Shown here: in pieces, positions 24,024 to 30,230 of the stretch
Numbering within the stretch: the stretch's first letter is position 1
Layout: each line of letters begins with the position of its first letter
Source: JBMNQI01 sp050944055
Lineage (GTDB): Bacteria; Bacillota; Clostridia; Oscillospirales; Oscillospiraceae
Direction of reading: 5' to 3'
Assembly (NCBI GenBank): GCA_050944055.1
Contig: JBMNQI010000026.1
Coordinates: 1-30,230, forward strand
DNA: 30,230 nt
Translations under genes and position numbers: made by a program
The notes under the pieces: model-generated
What the model was told of the DNA's origin: nothing
What the model saw: only the letters and a program-made list of their open reading frames with translations
The model's database searches: none

Positions 24024-25417
24024 GTATAAGAGAAACCGTCGGCAAAGGCTATGAGCAGTTCTGGCGCGACAAACACAGGTACAGGGTCGTTAAGGGCGGT
24101 CGTGCGTCGAAGAAGTCGACGACGATGGCGTTATGGCTCGTATATCACATTATGAAGCATCCTTTGGCGAACGCGCTCGTCGTGCGCCAGCTTTTAAACA
24201 CGCACAAGGACTCCACCTTCGCGGTCCTTAAATGGGCGATGCGCCGCCTGAAAGTCTACCATCTCTGGAGCTTCAAGGAGAACCCGCTTGAGTGCACGTA
24301 CAGGCCGACGGGCCAGAAGATATTGTTCCGGGGCTTTGACGACCCGTTGAAGCTCACCTCCATAACCGTTCCGGTGGGCTGCTTGTGCTGGGTTTGGATT
24401 GAGGAGGCCTTCGAGATTGACGACGAGAGCAAGTTCAGGACGCTTGACGAGACCATACGCGGCGAGATGCCCGAAGGCCTGTGGAAGCAGATAACGCTCA
24501 CTTTCAATCCGTGGGTAGCGTCGCATTGGACAAAGACAAGGTTCTTCGACAACAAAGACCCGCAGGCTTTCACTCTGACTACGACGTACAAGTGCAACGA
24601 ATGGCTTGACGATAACGATAGAAAGCTGATTGAGTACACAGAAAAGAACGACCCTGAGCGATATAAGGTCATAGGTTTAGGCGAATACGGCATACCTGGC
24701 AGCGCGTTTTTTCCTGAGTTTCGGACTGACATACACGTTATCGACCCGTTCCCCATCCCCGAACACTGGAAGAGGTATACGACCATGGATTACGGCCTGG
24801 ACATGCTCGCCGTGCTGTGGATAGCGATAGACGAGGAGGGGAACGCCTTCGTATACAGGGAGGTTTACGAGCCGGGACTTATAATCTCGGAGGCGGCTCA
24901 TAGAATACGCAAGGCAAACGGAGGCGAGCGCATATTCATTAAATACGCGCCGCCGGACCTCTGGAACAGGAGGCAGGAGACGGGGCGCTCGGCGGCGGAT
25001 ATATTCCGCGAAAACGGCGAGCTCTTATGCAAATCCTCAAACGACAGGGAAGCGGGCTGGCTCGCCGTCAAGGAGTGGCTGCGCGTAATAGAGGTTCTGG
25101 ACGAGCAGACCGGCGGCATAAGAAAGACCTCAAGGCTGAAGATTTTCAGCACCTGCCGCAACCTCATACGCTGCCTGCCCCAGCTTCGGGCGGACGCGAA
25201 GGAACCGAGCAAGGCGGACGACGAGAGGAACTCGGGAAGGCACGAGCTGACGCACGCGCCGGACGCGCTCAGGGGCTTCTGCGTGATGCGCCAGAAGCCG
25301 TCCGACCCGCCCGCGCGGGACAGGTACAGCTATTTCAGACAGAGGATGCTCTCTTCAGGGGAAGGCGAGCTGCCGGAGAGCTATATTAATATGAGGATTT
25401 CGGGGTACAGGCGATGA
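24002..25417 (+). CDS. Phage terminase large subunit (terminase_3/PBSX type)
   Basis: 471 residues, GTG start with GGAGG 6 nt upstream. ATPase part: Walker-A-like GGRASKKS (32-39), the Arg/Ser-rich variant usual in PBSX/terminase_3 enzymes, and Walker B ending WIEEA (132-136). Nuclease part: TTMDYGLD (Asp263) opens the RNase-H-like fold, with HAPDALRGF near residues 418-427 supplying a late acidic residue. It cuts concatemeric DNA and drives it into the prohead through the portal. Followed by a small gene with a 4-bp overlap. Confidence 0.93.
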   Translation: MPDAIEVSIRETVGKGYEQFWRDKHRYRVVKGGRASKKSTTMALWLVYHIMKHPLANALVVRQLLNTHKDSTFAVLKWAMRRLKVYHLWSFKENPLECTYRPTGQKILFRGFDDPLKLTSITVPVGCLCWVWIEEAFEIDDESKFRTLDETIRGEMPEGLWKQITLTFNPWVASHWTKTRFFDNKDPQAFTLTTTYKCNEWLDDNDRKLIEYTEKNDPERYKVIGLGEYGIPGSAFFPEFRTDIHVIDPFPIPEHWKRYTTMDYGLDMLAVLWIAIDEEGNAFVYREVYEPGLIISEAAHRIRKANGGERIFIKYAPPDLWNRRQETGRSAADIFRENGELLCKSSNDREAGWLAVKEWLRVIEVLDEQTGGIRKTSRLKIFSTCRNLIRCLPQLRADAKEPSKADDERNSGRHELTHAPDALRGFCVMRQKPSDPPARDRYSYFRQRMLSSGEGELPESYINMRISGYRR

Positions 25418-25683
25418 TTCATTTTATCAGTATTTGCTTATTATGCTTTACGGCGGGCTATATGCTGGGACGGCGGGGCGGCTTCGCGATATCGCGGCGC
25501 CCGCCTGTAAAGCAAAACGGCGCTTTGGCGCACGGAGCGGGCGAAGAAGTCTCGGGCCAGAGCGCAACTTCTTCGGAACAGGCGGATGAATTCGGCGAAA
25601 TTATGGCCTTCAGCGCCGAGAAGATGCTTTCGGCGCTGAAGGCGGAAAACGCGGCTAGACGTTATAAGGGGCGTGTGAGATGA
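25414..25683 (+). CDS. Small phage membrane-anchored protein, unknown function
   Basis: 89 residues. One N-terminal hydrophobic segment (about 2-19) with GRRGG after it, then a polar region and a helical C-terminal stretch (EIMAFSAEKMLSALKAEN). Its start and stop each overlap the neighbouring genes by 4 bp (ATGA), so it is translated as part of the large terminase-portal unit. No family recognised. Confidence 0.65.
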   Translation: MIHFISICLLCFTAGYMLGRRGGFAISRRPPVKQNGALAHGAGEEVSGQSATSSEQADEFGEIMAFSAEKMLSALKAENAARRYKGRVR

Positions 25684-27392
25684 GAAAAAAACCTGAGTTT
25701 ACGCGCGAATGGCTGGACAAGCTGGCGGGCGAGAGGTACAACAACTCGCTCGACTACTACGGCAGAACCGACCTGAACTGGAATATGTACAAAGGCAACC
25801 AGTGGGTGGGGATACACGCCGGCGAGCTGCCGAAATTCGTTATGAACATATACGCGGCGGCAACGGAATTTATCATAGCTTCAATAATGTCCAAGCCCAT
25901 CAGGGCGGAATTTGCGGCGGACAATATCCCGAAGCCGGCCGACGACGACACTTCGCCCCAAGCCGAAAGCTTCAGGCTCATCAGAAAGCAGATAGAGCTT
26001 CTTAATCGGGCGGCGCGATTAAAATGGGAAAAGGAGAAGATGGATTTCAAGCTCCGCATGAACTGCCTTCTCGACGCGGCCTGCTCAGGCGACATGTGCG
26101 CCCATGTATATTGGGACGCCGACGCAAGCACAGGGCAGAACGAGACGGGCGATTTCCATACCGAAATCGTCGACGGAGGCAACGTGTTTTTCGGCAACCC
26201 GAATATTGCCGACGTCGAATCCCAGCCGTACATCGTAGTCTCAGGGCGGGAGCTTGTTTCAAAGCTGAGGGCCGAGGCCAGGGCAAACGGCGTCGGGAGG
26301 GAGGATTACGAGCGCATCCTGCCCGACGCCGACACAGAATACCAGATTGGCGAGGGCAAAAACGAGCTTGAGGGCGGCAATGAGGACTCGGGCAAGACGA
26401 CGTATGTAATAAAGTACAGACGCGACCCCGATACGGGGCGGATTTTCTGGAGCAAGTCCACCAGGGACTGCCTTATACGCAAAGACGTCGACCTCGGCAT
26501 CTCGCGCTATCCCATAGCCTGGGGCAACTGGCGGAGGAACAAGAACAGCTACCACGGCATACCGATCGGCAACGGGCTGATAGACAACCAGATTTCCATA
26601 AACCAGCTTTTCGCCATGGTCGTCTACTGGGCAAAGCTGAACGCTTTCGGCAAGGTAATTATTGACGAGACGCGCATACAGCAGTGGTCGAATAAGATAG
26701 GCGAGGTCATCAAGGCGCAGGGCAACGTCGGCGACGCGGTGCAGCAGCTCGCGGGCGGCTCCTTCAATACCGCCATGCTGACGATTATCGACATGGCTAT
26801 CAAGTACACAAAAGAATTCGTCGGCGCGAATGACGCGGCTTTAGGGCAGGTAAATCCCGAGCTGGCAAGCGGCGCGGCTATTATGATGACCGCCAAGCAG
26901 GCCTCAATACCGCACGCGAATATCGAATCCAACCTGCACCAGTTCATCGAGGACCTGTATCTTATCTGGGGCGAATTCTACCTGAAGAAATACAGCAGCA
27001 GGACGCTGTATTTCAGGGGGGAAGAGGGTATCGAGTGCGGGGATTATGACGCGTCGCTTCTGTCGGACGTGCTGCTCAGCTGCGAGGTCAACGTCGGGCA
27101 GTCCACGCTCTGGAGCGAGAGCCTGCGGCAGCAGAACCTCGACAACCTGCTAAAGGGCGGGTATATAACTCCCGTGCAGTATTTCGAGCGCATTAAGGAC
27201 GAGAGCCTTTTGCCCGACGCGCAGGGGCTTGCGACCGACGCAAGGCTCAAGGAGATGCTGCAGGCTCAGGGCGACAAGCTCATAAAGCAGGCGCGGAGCT
27301 ATCTCGGAGAAGGGCCGGTTCAACCGGATAAGGCCTTGACAAATAAGCCGCCGGCGGAAGCCGCGCCGAAGATTGTCCCGCCTTTGGTGTAA
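25680..27392 (+). CDS. Phage portal protein
   Basis: 570 residues. The size, the place after the large terminase and the content fit a portal subunit of the P22-like type: N-terminal YYGRTDLNWNMYKGNQW, NIYAAATEFIIASIMSKP, a central beta-rich part (about 150-290), a long helical segment around residues 300-370 with IGNGLIDNQISINQLF, and NPELASGAAIMMTAKQAS before a C-terminal charged and Pro-rich tail. Twelve subunits should form the DNA entry ring. An antisense cassette lies between it and the scaffold gene. Confidence 0.85.
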   Translation: MRKKPEFTREWLDKLAGERYNNSLDYYGRTDLNWNMYKGNQWVGIHAGELPKFVMNIYAAATEFIIASIMSKPIRAEFAADNIPKPADDDTSPQAESFRLIRKQIELLNRAARLKWEKEKMDFKLRMNCLLDAACSGDMCAHVYWDADASTGQNETGDFHTEIVDGGNVFFGNPNIADVESQPYIVVSGRELVSKLRAEARANGVGREDYERILPDADTEYQIGEGKNELEGGNEDSGKTTYVIKYRRDPDTGRIFWSKSTRDCLIRKDVDLGISRYPIAWGNWRRNKNSYHGIPIGNGLIDNQISINQLFAMVVYWAKLNAFGKVIIDETRIQQWSNKIGEVIKAQGNVGDAVQQLAGGSFNTAMLTIIDMAIKYTKEFVGANDAALGQVNPELASGAAIMMTAKQASIPHANIESNLHQFIEDLYLIWGEFYLKKYSSRTLYFRGEEGIECGDYDASLLSDVLLSCEVNVGQSTLWSESLRQQNLDNLLKGGYITPVQYFERIKDESLLPDAQGLATDARLKEMLQAQGDKLIKQARSYLGEGPVQPDKALTNKPPAEAAPKIVPPLV

Positions 27393-27444
27393 GCGCCTTT
27401 GACCGGTTGCCGGATAGCGTCCGGGGCGGGCGGCTCGGAGGAGC

Positions 27445-27467
27445 AAAAACCCGGCCTTTCGGCCGGG
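27445..27467 (-). terminator. Terminator of the antisense DUF4393/DUF6941 cassette
   Basis: Perfect 7-bp stem CCCGGCC / GGCCGGG with loop TTTC (plus-strand reading). On the minus strand it is followed by five T residues, right after the stop of the DUF6941-like gene. It also lies past the portal stop and so may shield the two units from each other. Confidence 0.75.
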
Positions 27468-27475
27468 CTGGAGAT

Positions 27476-27871
27476 TTATCGATTTGTCTGGGGCAGTTCT
27501 TTTAGATAAAGCGAGTCCGTGCAGACGTGTACGTTGTCTATCGTCAGGTCAAAATGGTATGTCCCCGCGCAGAGGAACCTCACCGACGCAAGCTCAATGA
27601 GAAGGCTCGCTTTCAGGGTTCTGGCGGATACGTTTATCTCGCCGTTAAAAGGCGGGATCACTTCCCGGCCCTCCGGGTCGATGAACACCAGCCTGAATTT
27701 ATGCGCCCCAAGCTCGCTGCGGTGAAATTCGATATTCGCGACGTAGGTGAATTTAGGGAGTATGTGCGGGAATTTCTGAACGTTCAGCGTGTCGAATATG
27801 CCCAGGGCGTTTAAGTTGTGTGTCGTCGAGAGATTGGCGGCGCTGCACAGAAAAGAGTATTTTACCTGCAT
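27476..27871 (-). CDS. DUF6941-like protein, second gene of the antisense cassette
   Basis: 131 residues, no signal peptide or membrane segment. Begins MQVKYSFLCSAANLS, then LNALGIFDTL, FHRSELGAHKFRLVFIDPEG and a C-terminal beta-rich part ending in GTYHFDLTIDN. This is the pattern of the DUF6941 family as I recall it, a small beta-sandwich of unknown function. The start codon directly follows the upstream gene's stop (TAA-ATG), with GGGAGG inside the upstream gene, so translation is coupled and a joint function is likely. Stop codon is followed by a terminator. Confidence 0.65.
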   Translation of the reverse strand: MQVKYSFLCSAANLSTTHNLNALGIFDTLNVQKFPHILPKFTYVANIEFHRSELGAHKFRLVFIDPEGREVIPPFNGEINVSARTLKASLLIELASVRFLCAGTYHFDLTIDNVHVCTDSLYLKELPQTNR

Positions 27872-28642
27872 TTAAGCTCCCTCCCTGTTTTTTTCCTTCA
27901 GGCAGGCGGCATAAAAAGCCCTGCCGGAATCAGTCACCTCTATCATCTGAGGCTCTTCCTCCAGTTCGCAGTCCGCCCCGAATGTCTCTAAAAGCTCGTA
28001 ATAGAGCGCCCTGTAATTGTTATCCGTCCTTATAACGTCATAGTCGTCCTCGTCGGGGTAATATTTATCCTCAAGCAGGCGTATAAGCCCGCATCTGCTC
28101 AGGTTAGCGAGCGACCTCGTGACGTCCGGGAAAGGGGCAATGTCGGCGTTTGGGATGATATGCTTGAGCAGCGGAGCCAATTCCCCGGTTTCCCTGTCCT
28201 TCCCGAATATCGTGATCATCGGTATCCTGGGCATTTCCGCCAGCAGCTTGAAGATTCTGGCGTCAAGCGGGCTCATCTGCTCGATTAGATGGACGAAGGA
28301 CGGGTGGACAAGGCTCTTGGTATCCGGGTCCATGGCGTTGGCCAGAAGCGTGAGGTACATATAGCGCAGCTCGCCGCTGTCCATCGAATACGAGAGCGCC
28401 CTGAGCACGGGAACGCCTATATATGGCTCCGGCTGAACTATCTTTTCAGGGTCCAGTCCCGCGAGCTTTTTCCCAAGCAGCTTTTTTATTACGTCGTGCG
28501 TTAGCTGGACGTAGTCGTTTTTTGCGATCCAAGAGGCCCTGCTGAGAGCGGCCTCGACGGCAAGCTCGGTAGGATCCTGACCTGCCCCGGCTTCTTCAAA
28601 AGATTTTACCAGTTCCTCTGTGCTTTTTCGCTTTTCTGGCAT
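27872..28642 (-). CDS. DUF4393 (Abi-alpha-like) protein, first gene of the antisense cassette
   Basis: 256 residues from the ATG at 28642 (GAGGTG 7 nt upstream; a GTG at 28651 overlaps that site). The central part matches DUF4393, once named 'abortive infection alpha': PYIGVPVLRALSYSMD, ELRYMYLTLLANAMD (91-105), and VHPSFVHLIEQMSPLDA (112-128). The C-terminal part (about 140-250) is helical with an acidic DKYYPDEDDYD and looks winged-helix-like near RSLANLSRCGLIRL. No signal peptide; probably cytoplasmic. The phage-exclusion role of the family rests mainly on naming and context. Its place in a prophage, antisense with its own promoter, fits a lysogen-expressed protective gene. Confidence 0.75.
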   Translation of the reverse strand: MPEKRKSTEELVKSFEEAGAGQDPTELAVEAALSRASWIAKNDYVQLTHDVIKKLLGKKLAGLDPEKIVQPEPYIGVPVLRALSYSMDSGELRYMYLTLLANAMDPDTKSLVHPSFVHLIEQMSPLDARIFKLLAEMPRIPMITIFGKDRETGELAPLLKHIIPNADIAPFPDVTRSLANLSRCGLIRLLEDKYYPDEDDYDVIRTDNNYRALYYELLETFGADCELEEEPQMIEVTDSGRAFYAACLKEKNREGA

Positions 28643-28684
28643 TTGCCCCACCTCAGATCAAGAATTGCCCGCGATTTATGAATG

Positions 28685-28707
28685 CGCGGCGCGGAGTATG
28701 CGCCGCG
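28685..28707. repeat. GC-rich hairpin in the leader of the antisense cassette
   Basis: Perfect 8-bp stem CGCGGCGC / GCGCCGCG with a 7-nt loop, about 45 bp upstream of the DUF4393 start. A second short pairing CGCCG/CGGCG lies at about 28726-28742. They may slow transcription or translation of the cassette, or stop antisense transcripts. Confidence 0.4.
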
Positions 28708-28769
28708 GCTTATAAACATAGTATACGCCGACGGGTACGGCGCTCCTGCGATATATCGGATTTCAACTG

Positions 28770-28778
28770 ATTATATCA
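28770..28778 (-). promoter_or_regulatory. Predicted extended -10 promoter of the antisense cassette
   Basis: On the minus strand, TGATATAAT is a perfect extended -10 (TGnTATAAT). The -35 region at 17 bp (TGGCGG) is poor, which is tolerable for extended -10 promoters. The leader to the DUF4393 ATG would be about 120 nt. Confidence 0.45.
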
Positions 28779-28826
28779 CAGTGTTCGCGCGCCCGCCAGA
28801 GGCGTTATGTGAAGAAAGGTGAAATT

Positions 28827-29654
28827 ATGGAGAACATTTCAAATCCTGTAAGCGCGGCAGCCGACGCAGGACAGGGGCCTGTCGTGGAGGCCCCAAAAGC
28901 TCAGGGCGATGCCGCAAAGCCGGAACCTCAAAAGGCGAAAAGTGCGGAAGTCGCCGAACCGCAGCAGGAAAAGGCGCGGCAGAGCGCGGACGAAAACGCC
29001 AGATACGCCGCCGCAAGGCGCAAGGCGGAGCAGGAGGCGGAGCGCAAAATAGCGGAGGCGGAGGCCAGGGCGCGGGATAAGGCCATAGCCGAAGTGGCCA
29101 AAAGGCAGGGATGGCGCACGCGCGAAGGCAAGGAGATAAGCAGCTTTGAGGAATACGAAAGGGCCGCGCGCGACATAGCGCTTATGAAAAACGGGCTTGA
29201 CCCCTCTCTTGTGGACGAGCTGCTGAAAAACGACCCTACAGTCCGCAGGGCGAACGAGATCCTCGAGGAGCAGAGGAAAAAAGAGGATGCGCAGAGAGAA
29301 TGGTCCGAGTTTTTCGACTATTTCCGGGAGGAGTACGGGAGAAACTTCGACCCGATGAAGGACAAGCTCCCGCAGGAAGTGCTTGACGCGCAAAAGGCCG
29401 GGGCGAAGATAAAGGACGCCTATCTCGCCGTCCGCGTCAGCGAGCTCAAGGCGGAGAACGAAGCGCTTCAGAAGAAGCTCCAGGCGCAGAAGATTAACCT
29501 GAAAAATGCCGAGAGCGCCGTCGGCAGTTTGAAATCCGACGGCGCGGGGAGCGGGGACTTCATCAGCTACGACGTCTTCGAGGCAAACAAGCACGACCAG
29601 GATTGGGTCGTCAGGAACCTCGACAAAATTACGAAGAGCCGTGCAAGCTGGTAA
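28827..29654 (+). CDS. Phage scaffold protein
   Basis: 275 residues from the ATG at 28827 (AAAGGTG upstream); a GTG at 28809 is possible but overlaps the ribosome site. Composition is typical of scaffolds: an Ala/Pro/Glu/Gln-rich N-terminus, a strongly charged coiled-coil (about 55-95) with repeated EA and AR units, a middle region with GLDPSLVDELLKNDPTV, a second coiled-coil (about 205-235) and a short C-terminal region likely to touch the capsid protein. It lies just upstream of the major capsid gene, as expected. Confidence 0.82.
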   Translation: MENISNPVSAAADAGQGPVVEAPKAQGDAAKPEPQKAKSAEVAEPQQEKARQSADENARYAAARRKAEQEAERKIAEAEARARDKAIAEVAKRQGWRTREGKEISSFEEYERAARDIALMKNGLDPSLVDELLKNDPTVRRANEILEEQRKKEDAQREWSEFFDYFREEYGRNFDPMKDKLPQEVLDAQKAGAKIKDAYLAVRVSELKAENEALQKKLQAQKINLKNAESAVGSLKSDGAGSGDFISYDVFEANKHDQDWVVRNLDKITKSRASW

Positions 29655-29780
29655 TTATACAGTCCGCCTCTGTGCCCACCGGGATTTCCGCCCGCGCCGA
29701 CGTACGGCGAAGCGCCCCGGTTGCCCCCGCTCAGGCAGCTCCGGACACGCGCGCAATAAAAACGAAAGGATTGATGATTA

Positions 29781-30230
29781 ATGCCTAACAACGTGGCTAA
29801 GAGTTTTATACCCGAAATATTCGACGCGTCGATTATACGCACGCTCGAGGACAATCTTGTGCTTAAAAAGATCGTACGCGGGGTAAGCGTCACGCCGATT
29901 AAGGGCTTCGGCGACACCGTCTATTTCAGCTCGCTAGCCGACCCGACTATCTCCGCTTACACTGGCACGATTTCGCACGAGGACCTTATAGACGACCAGA
30001 TCGCCATGCTAATCGACAAGGAGGCGATGTTCCAGTTCAAGGTGCGCGACGAGGACGCGCTCATGGCGAACGTCGACCTTGCCGGCTCGCAGGCCCAGAG
30101 GGCGGCGTACAACCTTAAGAAGTACATCGAGGAGGAAGTGTTCCAGAACGTCTACACGCAGGCGGCGGCGGGCACTGTCACGGCTACGGTTACGTCCGCT
30201 AACGTCATAAGCTCGCTGGGCGAGATGGCG
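29781..30230 (+). CDS. Phage major capsid protein (N-terminal 150 residues; runs off the right edge)
   Basis: Starts MPNNVAKSFIPEIFDASII after AAAGGA; an ATG 7 nt upstream meets a stop after four codons. The sequence GFGDTVYFSSLADPTI, then HEDLIDDQIAMLIDKEAMFQF, and the following helix with KYIEEEVFQNVY fit the N-arm, early P-domain and spine helix of HK97/P22-type coat proteins of Bacillota phages. It forms the head shell. It follows the scaffold gene by 126 bp, a stretch with no gene recognised. The frame is open to the last base. Confidence 0.85.
   Translation, partial: MPNNVAKSFIPEIFDASIIRTLEDNLVLKKIVRGVSVTPIKGFGDTVYFSSLADPTISAYTGTISHEDLIDDQIAMLIDKEAMFQFKVRDEDALMANVDLAGSQAQRAAYNLKKYIEEEVFQNVYTQAAAGTVTATVTSANVISSLGEMA

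Larger units (their letters stand above)
22991..30230 (+). mobile_element. Prophage head/packaging module (partial; left limit approximate, continues past the right edge)
   Basis: Genes in canonical tailed-phage order: small terminase, large terminase, portal, scaffold, major capsid, with ATGA overlaps between large terminase, a small gene and portal. Terminase and portal type fit a Caudoviricetes head module. No integrase, repressor, replication or att repeat is visible on the left, where phage genes begin directly after a chromosomal terminator. Two antisense cassettes (zinc-ribbon gene; DUF4393/DUF6941 pair) interrupt the module. Confidence 0.85.

Noticed and set aside
29655..29780. Possible small gene between scaffold and capsid genes
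   Set aside because: No frame with start and ribosome site; only a short CGCCG/CGGCG pairing is visible.
29567..29917. Minus-strand open frame across the scaffold-capsid gap
   Set aside because: Overlaps both real phage genes and shows no ribosome site or protein pattern.
1..30230. CRISPR arrays, tRNA or rRNA genes, insertion sequences
   Set aside because: No regularly spaced repeats, no cloverleaf or rRNA-like stretches and no transposase were recognised on reading; a covariance-model scan was not possible.

Overview
The window looks like a piece of an anaerobic, spore-former-related Bacillota genome (class Clostridia). The evidence is a YesM/YesN-type two-component system, separate coaB and coaC genes, tandem [4Fe-4S] enoate-reductase-type flavoenzymes, an H-cluster [FeFe] hydrogenase, a GerMN lipoprotein, AGGAGG-type ribosome binding sites and sigma-A-like promoters. 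The genome-typical genes use many ATA and AGG codons. No rRNA, tRNA, CRISPR array or transposase was seen.

Layout: (1) 1-3.6 kb, minus strand: an AraC-type response regulator, its histidine kinase and the start of a sugar-type ABC substrate-binding lipoprotein. (2) 3.6-4.8 kb, plus strand: a stand-alone URO-D-family methyltransferase-like protein. (3) 4.9-8.4 kb, minus strand: one 1155-residue polypeptide that joins a molybdopterin (formate-dehydrogenase-like) catalytic subunit, two [4Fe-4S] clusters and a complete [FeFe]-hydrogenase H domain. (4) 8.7-10.5 kb, plus strand: an OFA-family (oxalate/formate-type) MFS transporter with a strong promoter and a structured leader, followed by the frameshifted remnant of a histidine kinase. 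This stretch has different codon use and looks acquired. (5) 10.5-16.8 kb, minus strand: a probable five-gene operon, coaC-coaB-TANGO2/NRDE-OYE-OYE, behind two good tandem promoters. (6) 16.8-17.0 kb, plus strand: a short transcription unit with promoter, Shine-Dalgarno, possible AUU-start micro-ORF and terminator. (7) 17.1-20.4 kb, minus strand: the bacterial NHEJ pair ku-ligD. (8) 20.6-22.9 kb, plus strand: GerMN lipoprotein, zinc-ribbon membrane protein, and a flavodoxin-fold oxidoreductase with a C-terminal zinc ribbon.

(9) 23.0-30.2 kb: the head/packaging module of a tailed phage (prophage, running off the right edge): small terminase, small membrane protein, large terminase, small membrane protein, portal, scaffold and major capsid protein. 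Two antisense cassettes interrupt it, each with its own promoter and terminator. One is a single zinc-ribbon gene. The other is a translationally coupled pair: a DUF4393 ('Abi-alpha'-like) gene and a DUF6941-like gene. The pair has the build of a lysogen-expressed moron and is the best candidate here for an uncharacterised phage-defence or superinfection-exclusion system.

The two most notable items are the molybdopterin-[FeFe] hydrogenase fusion, which suggests formate:H2 chemistry in a single chain, and the antisense DUF4393/DUF6941 pair inside the phage head genes. Family assignments come from reading motifs by eye; no database search was possible.
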